Shown here one piece after another: positions 8,050 through 18,297 of a stretch of DNA of 43,571 nt. The DNA is from Rhodobacterales bacterium (lineage in GTDB: Bacteria; Pseudomonadota; Alphaproteobacteria; Rhodobacterales; Rhodobacteraceae): contig PDRW01000040.1 of NCBI GenBank assembly GCA_002746935.1, positions 1 through 43,571 on the forward strand, read 5' to 3'. A program made the position numbers and the translations under genes. Numbering within the stretch: position 1 is the stretch's first letter; each line of letters begins with the position of its first letter. A model generated the notes under the pieces. That model was not told the DNA's origin. It saw only the letters and a program-made list of their open reading frames with translations, and did not search any database.

Positions 8050-9437
8050 CAACCTACTTCATAGGGCAGCACACCGCGGGCATCCGGGTCGACCCGGAGC
8101 TTGCGTTTCAGGGGCGGGACCGAGCGCTGGTGGCATCCGGTGCGGTCGCAGATCCGGCAGGAAATGCCGATCGGTTCGAAGGCCGCGGCGGTGGCCAGAT
8201 CCAGCCCGTCGGCATAGACCAGGTCTCCGGCATGTTTCACCTCGCAGCCGAGCGCAATGGCATAGCGCCGCGTCGGCGCGTGGAACGACCCGCCCGGCTT
8301 GGAGACGTCGCGCGCCAGCGAGATGTAGCGCATCCCGTCGGGCGTCTGGGCGAGCTGGCGCAGAAAGCGGCCCGGGGTCTCGAAGGCGCGGTGGACGTTC
8401 CACAACGGGCAGGCGCCGCCGAAACGCGCAAATTGCAGCCGGGTCGCCGAATGGCGTTTGGTGATCGTTCCGGCCTGGTCGACCCGCACGAAGAAGAAGG
8501 GTATCCCCTTGGCGCCCGGGCGCTGCATGGTCGAGAGCCGGTGTGCCACCTGCTCGATCGAGGCGCCGAACAGCACCGCGAGGCGTTCGAGATCGTGGCG
8601 GGTCTCGCGCGCGGCCTCCAGAAACCGGGCGTAGGGCAGAAGCGCCGCGCCCGCGAAATAATTGGCAAGCCCCACCTTGGCAATCTGGCGCGCCTCCTCC
8701 GACTGGAAGCGGGCAAGGTCGAGGGTCGCGTCGAGCAACTCGCCCTGGGTCAGCAGCGCGACCTGGTGGAGCAACTGGAACCGCCGCGTCGAGGGCGGCG
8801 CGAAGGCCGACAGCGCCAGCCGGCCCGCGTCGCGGTCAAAGCCGCGGATGCGCTCGGTTTCGGCCACCTCGACGCGAATGCCAAGCGCGTCAAGCTGGGC
8901 AATGGCGCTGGCCTCGGGCTGGCCGGAGCGCGCGAAATGCTCGGCGGCGCGGTCCACCGCGTCGACATAATTGTCGCAGTAATGGAAGAAATCGCGCACC
9001 TCCTCCCAGGGGCTCGCCTGAACGCTGGCACCGTCGCGCCCCAGGGCCTCGTCGAGCGAGGCGAGGCGCTCGTGCCCCTGCCGGTAGGCGCGGTGCAGCT
9101 CAAGAAAGGCGCGCGCGAGCGCCGGCGCGTTGGAGGCGACAAGGCGAAGATCGCCCACCAGCGGCGTGGCATCGGCAAACACCGGGTCGGCCAGCGCCTC
9201 GCGCATGTCGGTGACGAGGCGTTCGGCATCGCCCGTCGACAGCTCCGCGACGTCAAAGCCGAATTCCTGCGCCAGCGCCAGCACGACCCCGGTCGAGACC
9301 GGACGGTTGTTGTTCTCCATCTGGTTGAGATAGGGCAGCGAAACCCCGAGCTTTTCGGCGAAAGCCTTCTGGGTCAGGTGCAGCCTGGTGCGCATTTCGC
9401 GCAGCTTGACCCCGGCGTAGAGCTTCTGGGTGGCCAT
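8049..9437 (-). CDS. pccR: Short-chain fatty acyl-CoA regulator PccR
   Basis: A 462-residue regulator of the ScfR family, the kind that controls propionyl-CoA carboxylase in Rhodobacter sphaeroides. The N-terminal XRE helix-turn-helix covers about residues 10-66 ('LREMRTRLHLTQKAFAEKLGVSLPYLNQMENNNRPVS'). The long C-terminal ligand domain ends with the conserved 'GISCRICDRTGCHQR' cysteine motif near 420-435. ATG 9435-9437 is preceded by GGAGCG. Its promoter contains two TTTGCAAA half-sites (9447-9473), so it probably controls itself. In R. sphaeroides pccR lies beside pccB; here an RTX protease gene sits between them. Confidence 0.92.
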   Translation of the reverse strand: MATQKLYAGVKLREMRTRLHLTQKAFAEKLGVSLPYLNQMENNNRPVSTGVVLALAQEFGFDVAELSTGDAERLVTDMREALADPVFADATPLVGDLRLVASNAPALARAFLELHRAYRQGHERLASLDEALGRDGASVQASPWEEVRDFFHYCDNYVDAVDRAAEHFARSGQPEASAIAQLDALGIRVEVAETERIRGFDRDAGRLALSAFAPPSTRRFQLLHQVALLTQGELLDATLDLARFQSEEARQIAKVGLANYFAGAALLPYARFLEAARETRHDLERLAVLFGASIEQVAHRLSTMQRPGAKGIPFFFVRVDQAGTITKRHSATRLQFARFGGACPLWNVHRAFETPGRFLRQLAQTPDGMRYISLARDVSKPGGSFHAPTRRYAIALGCEVKHAGDLVYADGLDLATAAAFEPIGISCRICDRTGCHQRSVPPLKRKLRVDPDARGVLPYEVG

Positions 9438-9446
9438 CGCCGCTCC

Positions 9447-9473
9447 TTTGCAAACCCGTGTCCTGTTTGCAAA
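9447..9473. promoter_or_regulatory. PccR-type operator in front of pccR
   Basis: Two perfect TTTGCAAA palindromes (9447-9454 and 9466-9473) are separated by 11 bases, starting 10 bases before the pccR ATG. The described PccR motif, as I recall it, is TTTGCAAA-N4-TTTGCAAA; here the octamers are exact but the spacing is longer. An overlap with the ribosome-binding region would suit tight autorepression. Confidence 0.65.
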
Positions 9474-9618
9474 GTAATCTGTCGGGAGGCAAGTCTTTAC
9501 AGGTTAAGCGGTTAACGGCAGGGCCTGGCCCGGGCGTTCGCCAGAGGCTGCCGAAGTCGGGCCGGGCGGTTCGGCTCTGTCCGGCGGGATGTGCCCGCCC
9601 GCGGCGCGTGCTACCGGG

Positions 9619-11166
9619 TCAGGCGGCAAAAACGTCGTTTTCCAGCGCCGCGAGCGTCATGTTCTCGACGGTGATCATGTTGCCACCGCCGAAATCGAAG
9701 ACAACATTGCCGTCCACATCCGCGGCGGCTGCGAGCAGCTGATCCCTGGTGCCGAACCCTTCGATCACCAGCCTGTCGGCATTGTCCTGGAAGTCGCGCA
9801 GCCGGTCGGCGCCGCCGTTGCTCCTGAAATTGAACGTATCGTTGCCGATCCCGCCCCAGAGCGTATCGTCGCCCCTGCCGCCGTCGAGCACATCGCGGCC
9901 CCTGCCGCCCTTGAGAATGTCGTCTTCAGTGCCGCCGTAGAGCGTGTCGGCCCCTTTGCCGCCGTAAAGGTAGTCAAACCCCGCGCCGCCCCGGAGTGTG
10001 TCGTTGCCCCTGCCACCGCCAAGCGTGTCCTGCCCGTTGCCGCCTCTGAGAATGTCGTGGAAGCCGCCGCCCCAGAGCTTGTCGGCCCCGTTGCCGCCGT
10101 TGAGCGTGTCCTTGCCGCGGTCGCCGCAAAGCGTGTCCCATCCGTTGCCGCCGTAGAGTGTATCGTTTGCGCGGCCGCCCTTCAGCAGGTCGTTGCCGCC
10201 GCCACCATGGAGCGTGTCGTTTCCGGCATTGCCATAAAGGGTATCGTTGCCGTTGCCGCCGTCGAGCAGATCGGCGCCGGCGTTGCCCTGGAGCGTGTCG
10301 GCGCCTGCGTTGCCCTGGAGCGTATTGGCCGCGCCGTTGCCGGTCAGCCTGTCGTTGCCATGACCGCCGGTCGCGTTTTCGATGGTCACGCCCGCGGCAA
10401 TGGCCACGTCCTCATAGGTGCCGAAGGTCGAGAAATGCCCCTGGCGCAGATCGAGAATGGCATTGCCTGACGTGCCGGCGACGCTGAACGTGTCGGTGCC
10501 CCCGGTATCCCAGACCACATCGACATTGCCGGTGCGCGGGCCGGTGTAAACGGTGTTGCCGGTGTTGAATTCGGCGGCGCCCCAGACCCATTGCAGCGCG
10601 AACACGTCAAGCAGCATCATCGCGTCGTTGCTGACGCCGCTGATCGGGTCGCTCTGATAGGCCATCACCGTGTAGTGGTTGTTCTGATACTGCTCCGGCA
10701 CGGGGGTATGTTCGAACGGATGGTCGAGCCCGAGCGCATGGCCGAGCTCGTGCAGGATCAGATTGAAACCGCTGGTGATGTCGACCATGTTGTCCCAGAC
10801 CGCGAAGGCGTCGTAGTCGGTGACCACCCCGTTGCCGGTGTAGGCCAGCGCCGCGCCACCGAGACCCGCGGTCGAGCCGGGCAGATCGACCTGGCCGAAG
10901 CTGAGATCGGCGTCGGCCGCGCCGGTCAGCTCGACGAAATCGACATTGAGGAAGGTCTCGACATGGGCCAGCGCCTCGCGGACGTTGTCCTGTTCGGCGG
11001 CGCTCAGGGCGGACCAGCCGGTGGTGCCGCTCCAGTCGTCGGCGGGGGCGCTGCTTTCAAACTGGTAGGTGATCTGGAATGCCGGAGCCCCGGTCTGGTT
11101 GATCGGCTGAACGTTGCGGAAATGCTCCATAAGCATCCCGTCGAGGATTTGGTCCAGACTCAGCAT
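9619..11166 (-). CDS. RTX-repeat metalloprotease-like secreted protein (serralysin type)
   Basis: A 515-residue protein without a signal peptide, as expected for type I secretion. The metzincin zinc motif HELGHALGLDH is at residues 139-149 and a Met-turn 'YTVMAYQSD' at about 165-173, so it should be an M10-type peptidase. From residue 267 to 446 there are 20 consecutive RTX nonapeptides (GGxGxDxLx), followed by a C-terminal domain ending 'ALENDVFAA', a plausible ABC-exporter signal. Start at ATG 11164-11166 because GGAGG lies 5-9 bases upstream; a start 42 bases earlier is less likely. No type I exporter genes lie nearby. It faces away from pccB and its upstream region contains the PccR-like operator. 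Function as protease is from motifs only. Confidence 0.9.
   Translation of the reverse strand: MLSLDQILDGMLMEHFRNVQPINQTGAPAFQITYQFESSAPADDWSGTTGWSALSAAEQDNVREALAHVETFLNVDFVELTGAADADLSFGQVDLPGSTAGLGGAALAYTGNGVVTDYDAFAVWDNMVDITSGFNLILHELGHALGLDHPFEHTPVPEQYQNNHYTVMAYQSDPISGVSNDAMMLLDVFALQWVWGAAEFNTGNTVYTGPRTGNVDVVWDTGGTDTFSVAGTSGNAILDLRQGHFSTFGTYEDVAIAAGVTIENATGGHGNDRLTGNGAANTLQGNAGADTLQGNAGADLLDGGNGNDTLYGNAGNDTLHGGGGNDLLKGGRANDTLYGGNGWDTLCGDRGKDTLNGGNGADKLWGGGFHDILRGGNGQDTLGGGRGNDTLRGGAGFDYLYGGKGADTLYGGTEDDILKGGRGRDVLDGGRGDDTLWGGIGNDTFNFRSNGGADRLRDFQDNADRLVIEGFGTRDQLLAAAADVDGNVVFDFGGGNMITVENMTLAALENDVFAA
9829..10368 (-). repeat. RTX nonapeptide array (20 units)
   Basis: 540 bases coding 20 tandem nine-residue units, each 27 bases long, of the GGxGxDxLx type. 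The Ca2+-binding parallel beta-roll would form from this. The units differ from one another (for example GNAGADTLQ, GGRGNDTLR, GGTEDDILK), so the array is old or diversified rather than recently duplicated. Units 2, 8, 12 and 17 deviate in calcium-ligand positions, and unit 9 has a Cys. Confidence 0.9.
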
Positions 11167-11545
11167 GGGGCCTCCGGTCGTTTTGCGGCTGTCGGGGAAA
11201 GTGTGCACAGGTGAGGTGCGGAAATCGTGCAGAACCGTGGCGCGAATGTGACCAGAGCAGAGAATTTTCGGAAACAGTCTATTTCATCGGCGGATTTTGC
11301 TTATTTGCAATTTGCAGGAAAGATTGCGCAAGACATTTGCAAATACGCGGGAAATCGCTTCTTTCTGGCTGCTGCGGGCGATACAACCAAGAGAGACCGC
11401 TCCGGGCCTGGGTCCGGGGTGGGGGAGAATATGTGCAACATCAAGGTGTTGTGATGTGGTTTGTGCGAGCCCCGAGGCGGTTGCGACTCGGGGCCGGCGC
11501 GGACGCCACATGAGGTTGCGCCGGGAACGACAGGAGGACCGCCCG
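11167..11545. other. Divergent RTX-gene/pccB regulatory region
   Basis: 379 bases between two divergent genes. It has an AT-rich core (11280-11370) with the PccR operator, and no convincing gene. The pccB-proximal part (11371-11520) is GC-rich with no recognised site. GGAGG at about 11534 is the pccB ribosome-binding site. Confidence 0.5.
11304..11343. promoter_or_regulatory. PccR-type operator upstream of pccB
   Basis: TTGCGCAA (11324-11331), GACA, TTTGCAAA (11336-11343) has the 8-4-8 architecture recalled for the PccR site, with one imperfect octamer. Two further half-site-like strings, TTTGCAAT and TTTGCAGG, precede it at about 11304-11317. It lies about 200 bases before the pccB ATG and about 160 before the RTX gene's ATG, so it could serve either direction. 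Confidence 0.6.
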
Positions 11546-13078
11546 ATGAAAGACATTCTGCAGGAGCTCGAAGACCGCCGCGAGGTGGCGCGCAAGGGGG
11601 GCGGCGACCGCCGGATCGCGGCCCAGCACGGCAAGGGCAAGCTCACCGCGCGCGAGCGGATCGAGATCCTGCTCGACGAGGGCTCGTTCGAAGAATTCGA
11701 CATGTTCAAGGCACACCGCTGCACCGAATTCGGCATGGAAGAGACCCAGATCGCCGGTGACGGCGTGGTCACCGGCTGGGGCACGATCAACGGCCGTCTG
11801 GTCTATGTCTTCTCTCAGGATTTCACCGTCTTCGGCGGGTCTCTGTCCGAGACCCATGCCGAAAAGATCTGCAAGATCATGGATATGGCGATGCAGAACG
11901 GCGCCCCGGTGATCGGCATCAACGATTCCGGCGGCGCCCGCATCCAGGAGGGCGTGGCCTCGCTCGCGGGCTATGCCGAGGTGTTCCAGCGCAATATCAT
12001 GGCCTCGGGCGTGGTGCCGCAGATCTCGGTCATCATGGGCCCCTGTGCCGGGGGCGCGGTCTATTCGCCGGCGATGACCGATTTCATCTTCATGGTGCGC
12101 GACACGTCTTACATGTTCGTCACCGGCCCCGATGTGGTCAAGACCGTGACCAACGAGGTGGTGACGGCCGAAGAGCTTGGCGGCGCGTCGACCCATACGA
12201 AAAAGTCCTCGGTGGCCGATGGCGCCTTCGACAATGACGTCGAGGCGCTCGACGAAATCCGCCGTCTGTTCGACTTCCTGCCGCTGTCGAACACCTCCGG
12301 CGTGCCCGTGCGGCCGTTCTTCGACGCCCCCGAGCGGATCGACGACAGCCTCGACACGCTGATCCCCGACAACCCCAACCAGCCCTATGACATGAAGGAG
12401 CTGATCCGCAAGATCGCCGACGAGGGCGATTTCTACGAGCTTCAGGCCGACCATGCGGGCAATATCGTCACCGGCTTCATCCGCCTCGAGGGCCGCACCG
12501 CCGGCGTGGTGGCGAACCAGCCGATGGTGCTCGCCGGCGTTCTCGACATCGACAGCTCGCGCAAGGCGGCACGTTTCGTGCGCTTCTGCGACGCGTTCGA
12601 AATCCCGATCCTGACGCTGGTCGACGTGCCGGGCTTCCTGCCGGGGACCAGCCAGGAATATGGCGGCGTCATCAAGCATGGCGCGAAGCTCCTGTTCGCT
12701 TACGGCGAGGCGACGGTGCCGAAGGTCACGCTGATCACCCGCAAGGCCTATGGCGGCGCCTATGACGTGATGGCATCGAAGCATCTGCGGGGTGATTTCA
12801 ACTACGCCTGGCCGACCGCCGAGATCGCGGTGATGGGGGCCAAGGGCGCGGTGGAAATCCTCTATCGTTCCGAGCTGAACGATCCCGACAAGATCGCGGC
12901 GCGCACGAAGGACTACGAAGACCGTTTCGCCAACCCCTTCGTGGCCGCCGAAAAGGGCTTCATCGACGAGGTGATCCAGCCGCATTCCACCCGCAAGCGG
13001 GTGGCGCGCGCCTTCGCCTCGCTGCGCCACAAGAAGCTCGCCAACCCGTGGAAGAAACACGACAACATTCCGCTGTGA
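11546..13078 (+). CDS. pccB: Propionyl-CoA carboxylase beta subunit
   Basis: The carboxyltransferase subunit of biotin-dependent propionyl-CoA carboxylase (propionyl-CoA to (S)-methylmalonyl-CoA), 510 residues, full length. The N- and C-terminal crotonase-type halves both show acyl-CoA and carboxybiotin oxyanion loops: '[23 protein letters not shown]' (about 133-155) with '[16 protein letters not shown]' (about 170-185), and '[25 protein letters not shown]' (about 360-384) with '[22 protein letters not shown]'. ATG 11546 with AGGAGG upstream was chosen over a frame extending left to 11297, which crosses the operator. It is the first gene of the propionate block and partner of pccA at 14665. 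Confidence 0.96.
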   Translation: MKDILQELEDRREVARKGGGDRRIAAQHGKGKLTARERIEILLDEGSFEEFDMFKAHRCTEFGMEETQIAGDGVVTGWGTINGRLVYVFSQDFTVFGGSLSETHAEKICKIMDMAMQNGAPVIGINDSGGARIQEGVASLAGYAEVFQRNIMASGVVPQISVIMGPCAGGAVYSPAMTDFIFMVRDTSYMFVTGPDVVKTVTNEVVTAEELGGASTHTKKSSVADGAFDNDVEALDEIRRLFDFLPLSNTSGVPVRPFFDAPERIDDSLDTLIPDNPNQPYDMKELIRKIADEGDFYELQADHAGNIVTGFIRLEGRTAGVVANQPMVLAGVLDIDSSRKAARFVRFCDAFEIPILTLVDVPGFLPGTSQEYGGVIKHGAKLLFAYGEATVPKVTLITRKAYGGAYDVMASKHLRGDFNYAWPTAEIAVMGAKGAVEILYRSELNDPDKIAARTKDYEDRFANPFVAAEKGFIDEVIQPHSTRKRVARAFASLRHKKLANPWKKHDNIPL

Positions 13079-13144
13079 GGGGCGCATGAGGGAGCAGGCT
13101 TTGCTGGTCCGCGGCGTTTTCGGGTGCCGCCGGGAGGCGCGCGG

Positions 13145-13570
13145 GTGAGCCGCGGACGCTGGCATATGACGCGCATCGCCGATGGCGGCATGGTGCTGGC
13201 CCGCGGCCCGGCGCGGTTCGATGTGTCGGCCACGACCCGGCTGGCTCTGGGGTCGTCGGGGGCACCGTCGGGGCAGACTGCCCGGAAAGTCGGGCCCGGG
13301 CGCATCGCCCATCAGATCCGACAGGACGTCTGGCGGGCGCTGAGGCATCTGCGCGGGTTCCGGCCGGTGGTGGCGGTGACGCCTGTGGCCGGCGGGCTTG
13401 AGGTGGTGGCCGGGGGCGCGGTGGAGGGGGCTTTGCCCCCGAATGCCGCGGCGCGCATTGCCGATGTGCTGGAAGACCCCGCCAACCGCGCCCGCTGGCT
13501 GGCCCATGCGGGGAAGCCCCGGGCGAGGGGCACGCCAGAGAAGCGGCAAGCGGGGAGGGCGGCCCGATGA
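13145..13570 (+). CDS. Hypothetical protein following pccB
   Basis: A 141-residue basic, Arg/Pro-rich protein; no domain recognised. The start was taken as GTG 13145, with GGGAGG at about 13130-13135; an earlier in-frame ATG at 13124 has no site. It begins 'SRGRWHMTRIADGGMVLARGPARFDVS' and overlaps the next gene by ATGA (13567-13570), so it behaves as a real operon member. It is unclear whether it affects carboxylase expression or assembly. Confidence 0.6.
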   Translation: MSRGRWHMTRIADGGMVLARGPARFDVSATTRLALGSSGAPSGQTARKVGPGRIAHQIRQDVWRALRHLRGFRPVVAVTPVAGGLEVVAGGAVEGALPPNAAARIADVLEDPANRARWLAHAGKPRARGTPEKRQAGRAAR

Positions 13571-13965
13571 CATGGCTCGTGTTCCCGCTGATCCTCTGCG
13601 CTGCGCTGCCGGCCTTTGCCCAGACGGGTGCCCAGACCGGCGAGATCGCCCTGCCGTCGGGGCGGGTGGTGACTTGGCACGACACGATCCGCGACGAGGG
13701 CGGCACATACCGTGTCCGCTTCCTCGAACCGGATCTCGCCATGGTCACCGAGGTCTTCGCCCCCGAACGGATCGAGGCCGACATGCGCCATCTCTGCGAG
13801 GCCGAGGCGCTGCCGCGGCTGGAAACCGCGCCGGAGCGACCGGAACGGGTGGTGATCTCGATCGCCGACCGGCCGGTTCCCTTCGGCGAGACCAACCCCG
13901 AGGCGGCGCAGGTGTTCGAAGCCTACCGCGTCGAGGGTGGCGCCTGCATCTGGGAGGGCTTCTGA
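13567..13965 (+). CDS. Secreted protein of DUF6497 type
   Basis: A 132-residue protein with a signal peptide (about residues 1-18, cleavage after AFA), a central beta-rich segment ('GRVVTWHDTIRDEGGTYRVRFLEPDL') and two Cys residues ('HLCEA' and 'GGACIWEGF') that may form a disulphide. It matches, from memory, a small family of unknown function found in Rhodobacteraceae. It overlaps both neighbours (ATGA upstream, TGATG downstream), so it is translated as part of the pccB operon. The role is unknown. Confidence 0.75.
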   Translation: MTWLVFPLILCAALPAFAQTGAQTGEIALPSGRVVTWHDTIRDEGGTYRVRFLEPDLAMVTEVFAPERIEADMRHLCEAEALPRLETAPERPERVVISIADRPVPFGETNPEAAQVFEAYRVEGGACIWEGF

Positions 13966-14345
13966 TGGCGCTGCCTGACATGACCAAACACCGGGGCTTT
14001 CCCGGGCGGCTTCCGGGGACGGATTTCCAGTTCACCATCCGGCGGGCCAACAAGAACGGCGCGGTACCGCTCGTCGCGCGCGAACGTTTCGCCGACCGTC
14101 GTGCCCCCGACCGCCGCGCCGATGCGGGCTTCATGGCGGCGCTCTGGGACTACTTCGGCGATGCCCCCTTCGAGCGCGGCAATCTCGACGCCGGGCGGCT
14201 CTCGTGGCTGTTCGGTCGCGAGGTCATCCCCGCCGAAGAGCCTTTCGACAACGCCAGTTACCAGGCGCTTTTGAAGATCGACACCGCCCGGGCGCGTGCC
14301 GCCTTTCCGCAGGCTTTCGAAAATGACGGGGAGCCGGACCGATGA
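13965..14345 (+). CDS. Hypothetical protein upstream of pccA
   Basis: A 126-residue soluble protein, unrecognised. The features seen are a conserved-looking start 'MALPDMTKHRGFPGRLPGTDFQFTIRRANKNGAVPLVARERF' and a later 'AALWDYFGDAPFERGNLDAGRLSWLFGREVIP'. The ATG overlaps the previous stop (TGATG). It ends 319 bases before pccA, and the interval holds the hairpin block described below. Confidence 0.7.
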   Translation: MALPDMTKHRGFPGRLPGTDFQFTIRRANKNGAVPLVARERFADRRAPDRRADAGFMAALWDYFGDAPFERGNLDAGRLSWLFGREVIPAEEPFDNASYQALLKIDTARARAAFPQAFENDGEPDR

Positions 14346-14470
14346 GCGCCTTTTCGCCGCTTGCCTTCAATCACCGGCAATGCGTTGCCCAAACCCGGGC
14401 TGGCGCGGCCCCGCACTGTCGTGCCCTGCGCCCGGGGGCCTACGCTCTGGCCATGGCAGCGGCTCTATCC

Positions 14471-14498
14471 CGGTCGTCTGCCTGGTTCAGACGAACCG
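14471..14498 (+). other. Stem-loop in the pccA upstream region
   Basis: CGGTCGTCTG (14471-14480) pairs with CAGACGA-a-CCG (14488-14498), giving ten base pairs with one bulged A and a 7-base loop. It is immediately upstream of the terminator-like hairpin and may be part of a small RNA or of an attenuation leader. Confidence 0.5.
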
Positions 14499-14515
14499 TT
14501 ACCCTTCCCCATCTC

Positions 14516-14552
14516 CCCGGTCTGTGCCGCTTCGGCACCGGCCGGGTTTTTT
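14516..14552 (+). terminator. Rho-independent terminator
   Basis: CCCGG-tct-GTGCCG-ctt-CGGCAC-cgg-CCGGG followed by six T residues (14547-14552). It is the clearest intrinsic terminator in the window and would end transcripts from the pccB-13965 operon, separating them from pccA, which starts 112 bases later. Confidence 0.8.
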
Positions 14553-14576
14553 GTTTCCAAACCGCTGAGCCGGGCG

Positions 14577-14622
14577 GAAGGCGCGCCTTCGCGCCTGCAC
14601 AACGCGATGTCACAATCGCGTT
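14577..14622. promoter_or_regulatory. Two palindromes in front of pccA
   Basis: GAAGGCGCGCCTTC (14577-14590) is a 14-base perfect palindrome. AACGCGAT (14601-14608) and ATCGCGTT (14615-14622) are exact inverted repeats with a 6-base spacer. They sit between the terminator and the pccA ATG, 43-88 bases upstream of it. They may be protein-binding sites or hairpins in the pccA mRNA leader. Confidence 0.5.
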
Positions 14623-14664
14623 TTCCGCCCGCTCCCCAAGACATCGACAAAGAGAGGACAGGAC

Positions 14665-16665
<2,001 letters not shown>

Positions 16666-16669
16666 GCCG

Positions 16670-18271
16670 ATGAGGGATACGCCCGAGCGAAACGGAGCCG
16701 GTGCGCGCGCCCTGCCGCTGACGGCCGTTGCCGCCGCCGTGGCGGTGTTCACCGGGCTGGTCGTCGCCACGATCAGCACCACCGGCGGGGTGTTTGAATA
16801 CCCGCTGGACGATACCTACATCCACCTGGCGCTGGCCGAGCAGATCGCCCAGGGCAATTATGGCATCAATGCCGGTGAACGCGCCGCGCCCGGGTCTTCT
16901 CTGGTCTTCCCGCTGTTGCTCACACCTTTCGCGGGGCAGCCGTTCCAACGCTACCTGCCGGTGTTGTGGAGCCTTGTCGGCCTTGTTGGTGCAGCGTGGA
17001 TCTGGGGCCGGTTGCTGTTCGAGGCGGGGTATGGGCGGCGCGAGTGGCGCTGGTTCGGCCTTGCCGCCGCCGCGCTCGTCCCGACGGTTTTGCAACTGCC
17101 GCAGGTGGCCTTTCTCGGAATGGAGCATACGCTGCACACGGCGGGCGCACTGCTCGTGGTGCTTGGCCTTTACCGTTACCTCACCGGCACAGGCGCAACG
17201 CGCGGCGCCGCGGTACTGGTGATCGTCGGCGCGCTGATCGGCTCGGCGTTCCGGCTCGAGGCGATGGCACTCGGTCTTCTGGCGGGGGGGGTGTTGTTTT
17301 TCACCGGTCAGCGGCTCTTCGGAGCGCTGGCCTGGCTCGCGGCGCTGCTGCCGGTCGTCTTGTTCAGTGCGGTTCTTTTGTCACTGGGGCTCGAAGCGAT
17401 GCCCAGTTCAGTCCATGTCAAACTGGCCCAGTTCGGCCAATTGGGAGACGATCGGCTGATCAAACGCCTGGCGTCGGTGATCTGGAACATGAGCCAACCC
17501 GGCGGGTACCTCCTCGGTGTGTTTTCCTCAGCCCTGTTGGTCTTGCCGTTGTTCTTGCCGGGTCTGCGTGCAAGCCGGCTGAAGTTGCTTTCCTTTACAC
17601 TTGGCGCCGCCGGCGTGGCGCATCTGCTGGCGGGGCAGATCGGTTGGCTCAGACGGTACGAAAACTATGCACTGATCGTGACGGCCGTGGGCCTTCTGGT
17701 GGTGTTGGCGCCGGTCACGAAGCCGGCCACGCCAAGGCTGCCCGTTGCCGCAGCGTTGACCGCGATGCTTGCGGCGGGCCTGTTCGCCTACCCGCCGGGT
17801 TCCATCAAGATGTTACCCGGCGGTGCGCATACGATCCTTGTCCAACAGGGCGAGATGGCCCGGTTCGCGCAGGACTATCTCGATGCGCCGGTCGCCGTGA
17901 ACGACATTGGCCGGGTCGCCTGGGCCAATCCGAATTTCGTGCTCGATCTCTGGGGCCTGGCCTCGGAGGAGGCGCGCAGGATCCGCCTGAACCATCGCAA
18001 ACCGGGCTGGGCCGGGCGGCTGACCGCGGCACGAAACGTGCCGGTGGCGATGGTCTACGATAACTGGATCAAGGATGGGATCGGGGCCGATTGGGTCCGC
18101 ATCGGGCAGCTTGACCTCAACATCCCGAGATATTTCCTGGGTGGAGACTCTGTTGCCTTCTATGCGACATCGCCGGATCAGGTCGACATGCTGCGCGGAA
18201 AGCTCGCCGAATGGGTGCCGACCCTGCGGCGAGGGGTCCAATTCGTCTGGGAAGAGGGCATGGCACCGTGA
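16670..18271 (+). CDS. Multi-pass membrane protein, glycosyltransferase-like
   Basis: 533 residues with about 9-11 hydrophobic segments and a soluble C-terminal part (from about 370). The N-terminus contains 'FEYPLDDTYIHLALAEQIAQGNYGIN', a first-loop Asp-Asp pair in the form common to GT-C (ArnT/PMT-like) transferases, so a lipid-linked sugar transferase is likely, but no family is recognised with confidence. It starts 4 bases after the pccA stop and is thus in the pccA operon. Its codon use contains more TTG and TTT than neighbouring genes. Relation to propionate use is not obvious; an envelope-modifying enzyme is the plainest guess. Confidence 0.7.
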   Translation: MRDTPERNGAGARALPLTAVAAAVAVFTGLVVATISTTGGVFEYPLDDTYIHLALAEQIAQGNYGINAGERAAPGSSLVFPLLLTPFAGQPFQRYLPVLWSLVGLVGAAWIWGRLLFEAGYGRREWRWFGLAAAALVPTVLQLPQVAFLGMEHTLHTAGALLVVLGLYRYLTGTGATRGAAVLVIVGALIGSAFRLEAMALGLLAGGVLFFTGQRLFGALAWLAALLPVVLFSAVLLSLGLEAMPSSVHVKLAQFGQLGDDRLIKRLASVIWNMSQPGGYLLGVFSSALLVLPLFLPGLRASRLKLLSFTLGAAGVAHLLAGQIGWLRRYENYALIVTAVGLLVVLAPVTKPATPRLPVAAALTAMLAAGLFAYPPGSIKMLPGGAHTILVQQGEMARFAQDYLDAPVAVNDIGRVAWANPNFVLDLWGLASEEARRIRLNHRKPGWAGRLTAARNVPVAMVYDNWIKDGIGADWVRIGQLDLNIPRYFLGGDSVAFYATSPDQVDMLRGKLAEWVPTLRRGVQFVWEEGMAP

Positions 18272-18297
18272 GGACCGTTGCTGCACATCCCGTCCCG

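Noticed and set aside
9829-10368. Tandem 27-base repeats as a CRISPR or satellite
   Set aside because: They are in frame, diverged and encode RTX nonapeptides; no spacer pattern.
11441-13708. 755-codon frame antisense to pccB
   Set aside because: His/Arg-rich shadow of the carboxyltransferase gene; no start signals or family.
14471-14552. tRNA-like reading of the hairpin block
   Set aside because: No acceptor stem with CCA-compatible end and no anticodon arm; the terminator explains the last stem.
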